A stretch of DNA of 64,000 bases from Lysinibacillus sp. KCTC 33748 (GCF_002237755.1 NZ_MWSJ01000007.1:62001-126000), one strand, 5' to 3'. Shown: positions 8,808 to 18,651, counted from the stretch's first letter. Notes: generated by a model from the sequence alone, not told the origin. A program made the numbers and translations.

Positions 8808-9397
8808 TTTTCAATCCCCTCCCTGTTTTCAAGGATTGAAATAATCCACATCGCATTGGGACATGGAGTCTCGGGATGCAGCGCAATGTATTGAGCGATT
8901 CCTTGAATAGAACACCAAAATGCTACTGCAAGCGCTTCAGCATTCCCCTGTTTAATTTCACCTAGCAATTGCCCCTTCTCTATTAATGGAATACTCTTTT
9001 TAATTAATTTATCTGCTTCCATAAGCATTTCTTTTAAATCCTCCGACAAGGAATCAAGATGTTGTGCATTCTCCATTAGGACAAACATTTTTGCTGCAGA
9101 TGGGTTTGTACAGATCATGTCAAACAAATCCTCCGCAGCAGCTGTAAAAATTGCTAATGGTGATTCATTAGTAAAACTAAAATCCATCTGAAGTCTTTCA
9201 CACCCTATGCGAATTAGCTCTTCATATAGCTTTTCCTTAGAGTCAAAATAATGAAAAAGCAACCCAATGCTCATATTAGCAGCTTTAGCGATATCAGCTA
9301 CTTTCGTTTCACCATACCCCTTCCGAATAAACAAATCTAATGCAGATTGTAAAATTAAGGCCCTTCGTTGTTCTTTTTGTTCATGTCTAATTGACAT
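8804..9397 (-). CDS. TetR/AcrR family transcriptional regulator
   Basis: 197-aa regulator. An N-terminal TetR helix-turn-helix spans about 8-60 (ILQSALDLFIRKGYGETKVADIAKAANMSIGLLFHYFDSKE is the diagnostic stretch, in two parts here). The C-terminal ligand domain is all-helical and unassigned. A GTG at 9406 would add three residues, but ATG at 9397 has AAAGGGGTG at proper distance and is preferred. Its stop overlaps the CPBP protease start. A perfect palindrome upstream overlaps the predicted promoter, implying autorepression of this two-gene operon. Ligand unknown. Confidence 0.88.
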   Translation of the reverse strand: MSIRHEQKEQRRALILQSALDLFIRKGYGETKVADIAKAANMSIGLLFHYFDSKEKLYEELIRIGCERLQMDFSFTNESPLAIFTAAAEDLFDMICTNPSAAKMFVLMENAQHLDSLSEDLKEMLMEADKLIKKSIPLIEKGQLLGEIKQGNAEALAVAFWCSIQGIAQYIALHPETPCPNAMWIISILENREGIEK

Positions 9398-9410
9398 TTC
9401 CCCCACCCCT

Positions 9411-9447
9411 TTATTGAATATATCTTCATTGAAATATTATTCAATAA
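9411..9447 (-). promoter_or_regulatory. TetR promoter with palindromic operator
   Basis: On the minus strand TTGAAT (9439-9444), 16 bp and TATATT (9417-9422) form a promoter. Perfect arms TTATTGAAT (9411-9419) and ATTCAATAA (9439-9447), plus the inner palindrome TTGAAATATTATTCAA (9429-9444), overlap it and look like a TetR operator. Confidence 0.5.
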
Positions 9448-9589
9448 AATTGCAAATATCCCTGAAAAGTGCCCAGATTATAAAAACTTTTTCATTTCAG
9501 TTTGTAAATATATATATCAATGAAAAAGGAACCCTTTTATCTTCATGGAAGTCTAAATAGGAAATATTAGAAATTCAAAGGAGGAAATA

Positions 9590-9952
9590 ATGAGGAGTTT
9601 TGAACTTACTGTGCTGGTTTTAGTCTATAGTGGCATCATGATTTTTTTCTTAGTTCCCTTTAAAAGCAAGGAAACAAAGTGTCCAATTACTTTTAAAGAA
9701 AGTCTGCTGCACATCACTTTTCATAAAAAAGCTTTACTGGCTCTTCTTCTAATCAACTTTTTATTAATAGCTATTTGGTTCGGTTATAAGCAGGAAATAT
9801 ATCATTTTAATGCTCACAGTGGTTATCCTCCAATCAGTTCAGATTCAAAGGGAATTTTTTACATGTGCGCATTACTCGGATATACTGTCATTCTTTATGT
9901 AACTCTCGCATTATGGATTTCCTTAAAAAATTTAAAAAGGAGGGTCGAATAA
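9590..9952 (+). CDS. Hypothetical small membrane protein, 120 aa
   Basis: Not recognised. Three hydrophobic segments are predicted: about 5-24 (LTVLVLVYSGIMIFFLVPF), 47-65 (ALLALLLINFLLIAIWFGY) and 91-112 (MCALLGYTVILYVTLALWI). A cytosolic loop and a basic C-terminus (KNLKRRVE) suggest an inner-membrane protein with its tail inside. The start has an excellent AAAGGAGGAAATA site. It is divergent from the TetR/CPBP operon, so it may be under the same control or may be a target of the regulator. No catalytic motif is seen. Confidence 0.65.
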   Translation: MRSFELTVLVLVYSGIMIFFLVPFKSKETKCPITFKESLLHITFHKKALLALLLINFLLIAIWFGYKQEIYHFNAHSGYPPISSDSKGIFYMCALLGYTVILYVTLALWISLKNLKRRVE

Positions 9953-10257
9953 TTTTATATATTCCTATAAAGTATGACGATTTTATGTACTTTAAAATAG
10001 TAATTACACAATTAAAAAACAACATAATCACTACTAATATATTAATAACAAATTATCAGTTATTTACTATTCAATACTACTATAAAATAGAACCATATTC
10101 CAAAAAATATATTTTACTTTCATAGGAAAACAATTTTCAAAACGTCTTCAATTCAACACTCTTAGACAACCCAACCTTTCATCATATCAAAAACCTATCT
10201 ATCTTTTTTGTAAAATAATAACATGATTAAAATTAACAATTTTAATAAAAATACGAG
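9953..10257. other. AT-rich intergenic stretch
   Basis: About 300 bp of very AT-rich sequence after the small membrane protein. A weak ORF runs through part of it (to 10125), but without a ribosome site and with low-complexity Ile/Tyr/Asn composition. No repeat element or terminator with a clear stem was seen. Confidence 0.5.
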
Positions 10258-10286
10258 TTGAACTTTTACATGGAATAGAATACTAT
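10258..10286 (+). promoter_or_regulatory. Promoter of the iron-type alcohol dehydrogenase
   Basis: TTGAAC (10258-10263), 17 bp, TACTAT (10281-10286), about 64 bp before the ATG. Confidence 0.5.
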
Positions 10287-10349
10287 GAATTTCGAAAGGT
10301 GGTTCGCCATCATTCAAGCAATAACAATTATTTTAAAGGGGTTGGAATT

Positions 10350-11555
10350 ATGTCAGACGTTCTAAAGCAATTTGTTATGCCGCAAACAAACTTATTTGGA
10401 CCTGGAGCAATTCAAGAAGTTGGTAAACGTTTAAATGATTTAGAAGTGAAAAAGACATTAATCGTAACAGATGAGGGCTTACACAAATTAGGTCTCTCTG
10501 AACAAATTGCTAACATCATTATAGCTGCTGGAATAGATGTAGCAATTTTCCCGAAAGCAGAACCAAATCCAACAGATCAAAACATTGAAGACGGGATTGC
10601 AGTGTATCATGCTGAAAACTGTGATTCAATCGTTTCTCTTGGAGGCGGTAGTGCACACGATGCAGCAAAAGGTATCGGACTTATTGCTTCGAATGGTGGA
10701 CGCATACATGATTACGAGGGCGTTGACAAATCACAAAACCCACTGGTTCCATTAATCGCTATTAACACAACTGCTGGTACAGCAAGTGAAATGACTCGCT
10801 TCACAATTATTACGGATACAGCTCGTAAAGTGAAGATGGCCATCGTGGACAAACATGTTACTCCACTACTATCGATTAATGACCCTGAGTTAATGATTAG
10901 CTTACCTCCTGCTCTAACAGCGGCTACTGGTTTAGATGCATTAACACATGCAATCGAATCATTTGTGTCGACAAACGCAACACCAATTACTGATGCATGT
11001 GCAGAAAAGGTACTTCAGCTTGTTCCTGAATATTTACCACGGGCCTATGCAAACGGTGCAGATTTAGAAGCACGTGAGCAAATGGTTTACGCACAATTTT
11101 TAGCAGGCATGGCGTTTAATAATGCATCCCTTGGCTATGTGCATGCAATTGCTCATCAATTAGGTGGTTTCTATAATCTACCACATGGCGTATGTAACGC
11201 TATTCTATTGCCACATGTTTGCCGCTTCAACTTAACAGCACGTACTGAGCGTTTTGCAAAAATCGCAGAATTGTTAGGCGAGAACGTTGAAGCGTTAAGT
11301 AAACGTGATGCTGCTGAGAAAGCAATTGTAGCAATCGAAAATCTTTCTAGAGATTTGAACATTCCAAGTGGCTTCCGCGAATTAGGCGCGAAAGATGAGG
11401 ATATTGAAATCTTAGCGAAAAACGCAATTTTAGATGTATGCGCTGCAACAAACCCACGTAAAGCAACTTTAGAAGACATTAAACAAATTATTACAAATGC
11501 GATGGGCTCTGTAGCGAAAAAAGAAGAATCACTTGAAGCTATCGCACTTTCTTAA
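10350..11555 (+). CDS. NAD-dependent iron-type (type III) alcohol dehydrogenase, methanol-dehydrogenase-like
   Basis: Oxidises primary alcohols with NAD. The 401-aa sequence is a typical group III dehydrogenase: the N-terminal nucleotide domain holds LGGGSAHDAAKGIG (97-110) and the C-terminal domain supplies metal ligands D196, H200, H265 and H279 (GLDALTHAIES, GYVHAIAHQLGG, NLPHGVCNA). By memory it closely resembles Bacillus methanolicus methanol dehydrogenase along its whole length (FPKAEPNPTDQNIEDG, IHDYEGVDKSQNPLVPL, GGFYNLPHGVCNAILLPH), more than E. coli FucO or AdhE. Start 10350 is chosen because AAAGGGGTTGGAATT precedes it; an upstream ATG at 10299 lacks a site. The physiological substrate could be ethanol, methanol or a longer alcohol. 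It has its own promoter. Confidence 0.88.
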   Translation: MSDVLKQFVMPQTNLFGPGAIQEVGKRLNDLEVKKTLIVTDEGLHKLGLSEQIANIIIAAGIDVAIFPKAEPNPTDQNIEDGIAVYHAENCDSIVSLGGGSAHDAAKGIGLIASNGGRIHDYEGVDKSQNPLVPLIAINTTAGTASEMTRFTIITDTARKVKMAIVDKHVTPLLSINDPELMISLPPALTAATGLDALTHAIESFVSTNATPITDACAEKVLQLVPEYLPRAYANGADLEAREQMVYAQFLAGMAFNNASLGYVHAIAHQLGGFYNLPHGVCNAILLPHVCRFNLTARTERFAKIAELLGENVEALSKRDAAEKAIVAIENLSRDLNIPSGFRELGAKDEDIEILAKNAILDVCAATNPRKATLEDIKQIITNAMGSVAKKEESLEAIALS

Positions 11556-11673
11556 TAAGTAAGCAAAAGGCATGTCTCTTGTAGGCATGCTTTTTATTGC
11601 GAACATCGTTCGGGCATTGTATGTGACCCCAACACTCGTTATACTTTTCTTAAAAAGAATTGGAGATAAGAAG

Positions 11674-12483
11674 ATGCGTTTAATCTCAATTTGTCCGAGT
11701 AATACCGAGCTTGTTGCTTATTTAGGTCTGACTGATCAGCTTGTTGGTGTCGATGATTTTTCGGATTGGCCATTAGCAGTAAAAGACTTACCTCAACTTG
11801 GCCCAGATTTATCAATTGATATGGATGCATTAGAAGCATTACAGCCTGATCTTGTACTCGCATCCTTAAGTGTCCCCGGCATGGAAAAAAATATTGAAGC
11901 GTTACAAGCTAGAAATATTCCCCACATTATTTTTAATGCTAATTCATTAGAGGAAATCGCACAGGATCTCCATACTTTAGGGAAGGCCTGTAGGGTTGAA
12001 GGTCGTGCTAAAGAAATTTCCGAGGAGTATTTACAATGTATCGATCGTCTTCGCACAGTTGCTCAAACGATTCCTAAAAAACCTACTCTTTATTGGGAAT
12101 GGTGGCCAAATCCTATCTTTACTCCAGGGAATATTAATTGGCTAACTGAAATTAGTGCCATTGCCGGTGGGCAAAATCTGTTTCAGGATGTAGAACTTGC
12201 AAGCGTACAAACTGATTGGGCTGATGTAGTAAGGCGTGACCCAGACTATATTATGATGGCTTGGGTAGGAGTTGCCTTTGAGCGTATTCAACCGGCCAAT
12301 TTATTAAAACGTTCCAATGCGCAGGTGCTTCGAGCTGTTAAAACGAAACAGCTTTACGTAATGGAGGAATGGCTTTATTGTCGTCCATCACCACGCCTTA
12401 TAGAGGGTGCATTAAAGCTCGCGAATTTGCTTCACCCCCAAGAATATGAGCACATAAAGCTTCCTAGTTTTTTAGATAGTTAA
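11674..12483 (+). CDS. Cobalamin-binding / BtuF-like periplasmic-binding-fold protein without signal peptide
   Basis: 269-aa protein of the class III binding-protein fold (BtuF/FhuD type): MRLISICPSNTELVAYLGLTD at the N-terminus, IDMDALEALQPDLVLAS (about 49-65), YWEWWPNPIFTPGN (about 138-151) and a C-terminal PSPRLIEGALKLANLL. Classical members are lipoproteins of vitamin B12 or siderophore importers. This one has neither signal peptide nor lipobox, and no permease or ATPase gene is adjacent, so it is probably cytosolic. Start 11674 is preferred over the upstream TTG/ATG because of TTGGAGATAAGAAG. It may be cotranscribed from the dehydrogenase promoter (118-bp gap). Role unproven. Confidence 0.7.
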   Translation: MRLISICPSNTELVAYLGLTDQLVGVDDFSDWPLAVKDLPQLGPDLSIDMDALEALQPDLVLASLSVPGMEKNIEALQARNIPHIIFNANSLEEIAQDLHTLGKACRVEGRAKEISEEYLQCIDRLRTVAQTIPKKPTLYWEWWPNPIFTPGNINWLTEISAIAGGQNLFQDVELASVQTDWADVVRRDPDYIMMAWVGVAFERIQPANLLKRSNAQVLRAVKTKQLYVMEEWLYCRPSPRLIEGALKLANLLHPQEYEHIKLPSFLDS

Positions 12484-12490
12484 AAATAAA

Positions 12491-12530
12491 AGTATGGCTC
12501 TTCTGCAAAGAGAGGGGTTGATTTCCATCC
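12491..12530 (+). repeat. Truncated copy of interspersed repeat (left end only)
   Basis: TATGGCTCTTCTGCAAAGAG then GGGGTTGATTTCC matches the left flank and first bases of the elements at 44729 and 63886. It breaks off after ATTTCC, directly in front of the tyrS terminator. Confidence 0.6.
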
Positions 12531-12531
12531 A

Positions 12532-12568
12532 AAAGAGACATCCCCTCAAATATTGAGGGGATGTCTTG
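12532..12568. terminator. Bidirectional terminator between the BtuF-like gene and tyrS
   Basis: AGACATCCCCTCA pairs perfectly with TGAGGGGATGTCT across a short loop. On the minus strand it is followed by CTTTT, serving tyrS. Confidence 0.8.
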
Positions 12569-12583
12569 TTGTATAAGTCTGAA

Positions 12584-14135
<1,552 letters not shown>

Positions 14136-14141
14136 AGCATA

Positions 14142-14169
14142 ATTCTAAACGATTCTTTTTCATTGTCAA
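14142..14169 (-). promoter_or_regulatory. Promoter of tyrS
   Basis: Minus-strand TTGACA (14164-14169), 16 bp, TAGAAT (14142-14147). Its -35 lies only 8 bp from the -35 of the divergent PBP promoter. Confidence 0.6.
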
Positions 14170-14177
14170 TAATTATG

Positions 14178-14205
14178 TTCGACCTAAATCAATATGTGCT
14201 ATAAT
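14178..14205 (+). promoter_or_regulatory. Promoter of the class A PBP gene
   Basis: TTCGAC (14178-14183), 16 bp, TATAAT (14200-14205), 26 bp before the start codon. Confidence 0.55.
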
Positions 14206-14231
14206 AGACAAGATTTTAGGAGGTCGATACA

Positions 14232-17200
14232 TTGAAAGATTGGATTGAGAAAATCAATGCAAAGATCGATGAATTAATTCAACAAAAATGGATGAAGAAA
14301 TTACGTATTTCAGGAAGTGTTGCCTGGAACTTATTTTTACTATTTTTAGTCTTTGCATTGGTAGGCACTGTATTTGCCGGTTCAGTTGGCGCTGGCTATT
14401 TTGCTTCACTTGTAAAAGAAGAGCCACTACGCTCTAAGGAAGAATTACGAAAAGAAATTTTCAACTATGATTCAACAAGTGAGATTTATTTTGCCAACGA
14501 TATTTATATCGGAAAATTACGTACAGATTTAGACCGTCGAGTAACAACATTAAACGCTGTCTCACCTGATGTTGTTAATGCGGTATTAGCGACAGAGGAC
14601 GAGTATTTCCGTGAACATAACGGAATAGTTCCGAAAGCCGTCATCCGCGGGTTACTTCAAGACGTAACCAACTCTTCTACACAAACAGGTGGTTCTACAC
14701 TAACACAGCAGCTTATTAAAAACCAAGTATTAACAAATGAAGTATCTTATGAACGAAAAGCAAAAGAACTTTTACTTGCGATGCGTTTAGAGCACTTTAT
14801 GAAAAAGGAAGAAATTTTAGAGGCCTACTTAAACATAATTCCTTATGGTCGTAACGCTTCCGGTCGAAACATTGCAGGGGTAGAAACAGCTGCTGAAGGT
14901 ATTTTCAATGTAAAAGCAAAGGATTTATCACTTCCTCAAGCAGCATATATAGCTGGTATACCTCAATCACCTTTTGCTTACACACCTTTCACAAATACAG
15001 GTGTACTTAAAAGTAAAGAAGCTCTGCAACCGGGTATTGATCGTATGAAAACTGTACTTTATCGTATGAAAGACGCAGGTTATATTAACGAAGCTCAATA
15101 TAAAGAAGCACTTGCTTACGATATCACTGCTGACTTCCGTTCACCGGAGATGCGCGCAGAAGATCGCTATCCTTGGCTAACGTATGAGCTTGAAAGTCGC
15201 GCAAGAGACATTATTGCGGAAAAACTAGCAGAAGCAGATGGTGTTGATCCAGAACGCTTAAAAAATGAAACAAAATTAAAAGAAAAGTATACGATTTTAG
15301 CAGATCGTGATGTCCGCTCAAAAGGTTATCGTATCTATTCAACTATTAATAAAGATATGTACGATTCGATGCAAAGCGCAGCGGAAAACTTTAAAACTTA
15401 CGGTCATACTTACACTGTTAAAGACAAAGACCCTGTAACAGGTGAAGAAATTGATGTTCAAATGCCTGTACAGGTTGGAAGTATTTTAATTGAAAATACT
15501 ACCGGACGTATTTTAAGCTTTGTCGGTGGTCGTGATTTTGAATTAAAAAGTTATAACTATGCTACACAGGCAAAACGCTCAAATGGCTCAACAATGAAAC
15601 CTTTACTCGTATATGCACCTGCAATAGAATACGGTGTAATCGGTGCAGGTAGCCCATTAGTCGACGTAAAATTCTCGATTGGTAGCTGGAGCCCGAGCAA
15701 CTATATTACTAGTGATGAACGAGGACTAATTCCAGCACGTGAGGCACTAGCAGATTCACAAAACTTATCAGCTTTACGACTATATCATAGTATTCTTAAC
15801 AGACGCCCTGCCGATTATTTAGTAAAGATGGGGATTACAACCCTAAAGCCCGATGACTTCACAAACATTGCAGCTGGTATCGGAGGCGTAAAAGAAGGTA
15901 TTACTGTTGAAGAGAACACCAATGCCTTTGCAACTTTTGCAAATGGTGGTCAATTCATAGACTCTTATATGATCGATAGAATTGAAGACCAAAATGGAAA
16001 TATCATATATAAACACGAAGTTAAACCTGAACAAGTATTTAGTCCTGAAACTTCATATATCATTACAGATATGTTACGAGATGTGTTAACAAAAGGAACA
16101 GGTACAGTCGCAAGAAATACATTAAAATTCTCTTCTGACTTTGCCGCTAAAACAGGTACTTCACAAAACTACAAAGACGTGTGGCTAGTTGGCTATAACC
16201 CGAATGTTTCTCTTGGTGTATGGATGGGATATGATAACAATCAGTCACTGTATACATTTAATAATACGTATCAGCAGCCTAGTGTGCGAATTAACAAGCT
16301 ATGGGGAACATTAATGAATTCTGTATATGATGTAGATCCACAGTTAATCGCCCCTAAAAATAGATTTGTGCAACCGAAAAACGTTGTCACTGCATCATTC
16401 TGTGGTATTTCTGGTTTAGCGCCATCTGCAGCATGTGCTAATGCTGGTCTCGTGCGCTCTGATTTGTTTAATGCAAAAGTATTTTTACCTTCACAAGCTG
16501 ATGATAGCTTAGCTTCTTCAAGCGTTGTTACAATAAAAGGTAAAACCTATAATGCCCTTCCTAGCACACCATCAGAATTTGTAAAAGCAAGCGGTGCAGG
16601 AATAAATCAGGCATTTATTAAACGAATGCTAGGCCCACTTGGCGGTAATCCGGCCAGCCTATTACCAAAAAATTCGACATTAGCGAATTCATCGGTATCA
16701 GGTGTTGATTTCCCAGCAGATAATAATGCACCAGCAGCAGTATCTGCTTCAATTAATGGAAATACATTATCATGGACAGGCTCTTCAAACGATGTAGTCG
16801 GTTACCGAATTTATCGAGTAACAAATGGCGAAAGAACCCTTGTTGGATCAGTGCTTGAATCTTCACAAAGCATGACGGTAGCAAGTGGTCATGCCTATGT
16901 TGTTGTCGCTGTAGATATTACAGGTTTAACTTCAGCGCAATCCAATACCGTTTCTACGGGTGGCGACGCAAGTGAAAAACAACCTGAAAAAGACAAGGAA
17001 GAAGAGGTCCCAACAACTACTCCACCGACTGACGGCAATGACTCGGACCAAAATGGAAACGGCTCAGAGAATGGCGATGGGTCTGATGGTAGTAACGGGA
17101 ACAACTCAAATAACGGCAACGGTTCCGGTAACACTGGAAATGGCTCTAATAACGGCAGCGGTTCCGGTAATACTGGAAATGGCTCAAATGGCAACGGTTC

Positions 17201-17330
17201 CGGTAACACTGGAAATGGCTCAAACGGCAACGGTTCCGGTAACACTGGGAATGGCTCAAATAACGGGAACGGCTCTAATGGAGGAAACAACGGAAATACT
17301 ACTCCGCCGACTGACCCACCTAAACAATAA
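14232..17330 (+). CDS. Class A penicillin-binding protein with FN3 domain and Asn/Gly/Ser repeat tail
   Basis: Bifunctional peptidoglycan glycosyltransferase/transpeptidase, 1032 aa, anchored by one helix (31-57). The glycosyltransferase domain shows ATEDEYFREHNG with catalytic E122 and GGSTLTQQLIKN (153-164). The transpeptidase has S453-TMK, S509-QN and K640-TGT. A fibronectin type III-like module follows (about 828-912, NTLSWTGSSNDVVGYRIYR). The last 115 residues are an acidic then Gly/Asn/Ser-rich tail encoded by a DNA tandem repeat, probably a flexible wall-spanning segment. The start is TTG, chosen because TAGGAGGTCGATACA precedes it and the membrane anchor would otherwise be cut. The gene is divergent from tyrS and ends in a strong terminator. 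It resembles PonA/PBP1a more than PBP4; an exact orthologue is not assigned. Confidence 0.93.
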   Translation: MKDWIEKINAKIDELIQQKWMKKLRISGSVAWNLFLLFLVFALVGTVFAGSVGAGYFASLVKEEPLRSKEELRKEIFNYDSTSEIYFANDIYIGKLRTDLDRRVTTLNAVSPDVVNAVLATEDEYFREHNGIVPKAVIRGLLQDVTNSSTQTGGSTLTQQLIKNQVLTNEVSYERKAKELLLAMRLEHFMKKEEILEAYLNIIPYGRNASGRNIAGVETAAEGIFNVKAKDLSLPQAAYIAGIPQSPFAYTPFTNTGVLKSKEALQPGIDRMKTVLYRMKDAGYINEAQYKEALAYDITADFRSPEMRAEDRYPWLTYELESRARDIIAEKLAEADGVDPERLKNETKLKEKYTILADRDVRSKGYRIYSTINKDMYDSMQSAAENFKTYGHTYTVKDKDPVTGEEIDVQMPVQVGSILIENTTGRILSFVGGRDFELKSYNYATQAKRSNGSTMKPLLVYAPAIEYGVIGAGSPLVDVKFSIGSWSPSNYITSDERGLIPAREALADSQNLSALRLYHSILNRRPADYLVKMGITTLKPDDFTNIAAGIGGVKEGITVEENTNAFATFANGGQFIDSYMIDRIEDQNGNIIYKHEVKPEQVFSPETSYIITDMLRDVLTKGTGTVARNTLKFSSDFAAKTGTSQNYKDVWLVGYNPNVSLGVWMGYDNNQSLYTFNNTYQQPSVRINKLWGTLMNSVYDVDPQLIAPKNRFVQPKNVVTASFCGISGLAPSAACANAGLVRSDLFNAKVFLPSQADDSLASSSVVTIKGKTYNALPSTPSEFVKASGAGINQAFIKRMLGPLGGNPASLLPKNSTLANSSVSGVDFPADNNAPAAVSASINGNTLSWTGSSNDVVGYRIYRVTNGERTLVGSVLESSQSMTVASGHAYVVVAVDITGLTSAQSNTVSTGGDASEKQPEKDKEEEVPTTTPPTDGNDSDQNGNGSENGDGSDGSNGNNSNNGNGSGNTGNGSNNGSGSGNTGNGSNGNGSGNTGNGSNGNGSGNTGNGSNNGNGSNGGNNGNTTPPTDPPKQ
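17100..17290 (+). repeat. Tandem repeat in PBP C-terminus (minisatellite)
   Basis: Units of about 33-42 bp built from GGCAACGGTTCCGGTAACAC and TGGAAATGGCTCAAA(T/C) repeat four to five times in frame and encode NGNGSGNTGNGSN. The third-codon changes are few, implying recent copying. The repeat leaves a long, non-genic open frame on the opposite strand. Confidence 0.85.
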
Positions 17331-17333
17331 TAA

Positions 17334-17380
17334 ACAGGCATACTACATTTGAAAAGTAATTGTAGTATGCCTGTTTTTTT
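17334..17380 (+). terminator. Terminator of the PBP gene
   Basis: ACAGGCATACTAC pairs perfectly with GTAGTATGCCTGT, followed by seven T. Confidence 0.9.
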
Positions 17381-17422
17381 GTCATTATATAGGTGACTAT
17401 AAATTCGAAGGGGTGGAAATAA

Positions 17423-18304
17423 TTGAACATTTTAGTTTTAGGAGGCACCCGCCTTTTTGGTAAAAAACTTGTTGAGCTTTGTCTTCAAAATGGACATAAT
17501 GTAACTATTTTAACACGTGGACAAAGTGGAAATCCTTTTGGTACAAAGGTGAAGCAGCTAATTGTTAATCGAGATGATGCCGATTCATTATCACAGGCGC
17601 TATCAAGTACTACATGGGACATTGTCTATGATAATATTTGCTACTCTCCGAATGAAGCTCTTAAAATATGTGAAATTTTAGAAGGTAAAACGAAAAAGCT
17701 CGTTTTTACATCTACTCTATCTACTTACGAAATAGACGGGATTGTCAAAACAGAAGAAGATTTTAATCCATTTAATTATGAAATTCGAATGGGGAATCGC
17801 GAAGATTTTTCATATGGTGAAGGTAAGCGTCTAGCAGAAGCAGTACTTTTCAAAGAAGCTATGTTTCCTGTTGTCGCCGTTCGTTTCCCAATTGTTATGG
17901 GTGTGAACGACTATACACGCCGTTTACATTTTCATGTTGAACGAATTTTACAGGAACAGCCTATTTCATTGCCAAATATTGAAGCAAAAATGAGCTTTAT
18001 TACAGATGACGAAGCAGCTGCATTTTTGTATTTTGCTGGTATTACACCAATTGAAGGCACTTATAACGCAACAGCGGAAGGTGCAATTTCATTAAAGGAT
18101 TTGCTAGGTCTTATTGAAGATGCAACCGGAAAGCATGCAAAAATATCTCTTGTAGGTGGCAATGAAAAGTCGCAGTCACCATATGGGATTCCAGCAGATT
18201 GGTACATGTCAACTGCAAAGGCAGAAGCGGCAGGCTTTACATTTAGTCAACTTCACGATTGGCTCCCTACACTAGTAAAAACATTAGTAAAAGAGCTGCA
18301 ATAA
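17423..18304 (+). CDS. NAD-dependent epimerase/dehydratase-like (atypical extended SDR) protein
   Basis: 293-aa Rossmann protein. The N-terminus MNILVLGGTRLFGKKLVE carries the nucleotide-binding GGTRxFG loop (7-13). FTSTLSTYEIDG (near 95-106) supplies the Ser/Thr-x-x-Tyr region, and SYGEGKRLAEAVLFKE (about 132-147) holds the YxxxK pair of the SDR active site. It groups with atypical SDRs of Bacillales annotated as NAD-dependent epimerase or reductase of unknown substrate; isoflavone-reductase-like relatives are also possible. The TTG start at 17423 is supported by GAAGGGGTGGAAATAA. Monocistronic, with the gap after it filled by the interspersed repeat. Confidence 0.75.
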   Translation: MNILVLGGTRLFGKKLVELCLQNGHNVTILTRGQSGNPFGTKVKQLIVNRDDADSLSQALSSTTWDIVYDNICYSPNEALKICEILEGKTKKLVFTSTLSTYEIDGIVKTEEDFNPFNYEIRMGNREDFSYGEGKRLAEAVLFKEAMFPVVAVRFPIVMGVNDYTRRLHFHVERILQEQPISLPNIEAKMSFITDDEAAAFLYFAGITPIEGTYNATAEGAISLKDLLGLIEDATGKHAKISLVGGNEKSQSPYGIPADWYMSTAKAEAAGFTFSQLHDWLPTLVKTLVKELQ

Positions 18305-18355
18305 CATAACAGGATAAGATCTTACTAACTAAAAGACATATCACCATAGCGAAGG

Positions 18356-18526
18356 CTTTGGTTTTGTTTGTGCGAAAGCTCAGCGACAGCAAAAGGTTTT
18401 GGAATGTGCGAAAGCGCAGCGGCGGCAACAACAGCACCGACGTTGGTCACGAAGGCATATCACAGGATGTGATGTTTTTCGCCTTCGTTCCTCTATCGCT
18501 GCCCCTCAGTCTCCACTCCAATCAAC
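18356..18526 (+). repeat. Interspersed modular repeat, right part, with two GCGAAAGC modules and a nested hairpin
   Basis: Contains two TGTGCGAAAGC modules (18370-18425), the 47-nt nested hairpin GGTCACGAAGGC...GCCTTCGTTCC (18445-18491, inner stem ATCAC/GTGAT) and the right inverted end CCACTCCAATCAAC. The right flank TATATACATGGCATATTTTTTA matches those at 23271 and 48659. It fills the 347-bp gap between the SDR gene and argD. Confidence 0.8.
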
Positions 18527-18583
18527 TTATATACATGGCATATTTTTTAAATAATATCATCCCCAATTTTGGAGATAAGCATT

Positions 18584-18630
18584 AAAAAATCTGCTAGATT
18601 TCTTGCAAAGGAGTCTAGCAGATTTTTTTA
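18584..18630. terminator. Bidirectional terminator between the SDR gene and argD
   Basis: AAAAAATCTGCTAGA pairs with TCTAGCAGATTTTTT across a 15-nt loop. Both strands end in T runs, suiting the convergent genes. Confidence 0.85.
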
Positions 18631-18651
18631 TCGTATATAATTGTCCAGATA

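Noticed and set aside
9865-10125. 86-aa ORF after the small membrane protein
   Set aside because: Overlaps the membrane protein in another frame and is low-complexity AT-rich sequence.
16895-17341. 148-aa minus-strand ORF (PLPFEPFPVLPEPLPFE repeats)
   Set aside because: It is antisense to the PBP repeat tail, has no ribosome site, and arises because the GC-rich repeat lacks stops in that frame.
16960-17352. 130-aa plus-strand ORF over the same repeat
   Set aside because: Frame-shifted shadow of the PBP C-terminus with no independent start signal.
18358-18585. 75-aa ORF after the SDR gene
   Set aside because: Lies entirely in the interspersed repeat, without ribosome site.
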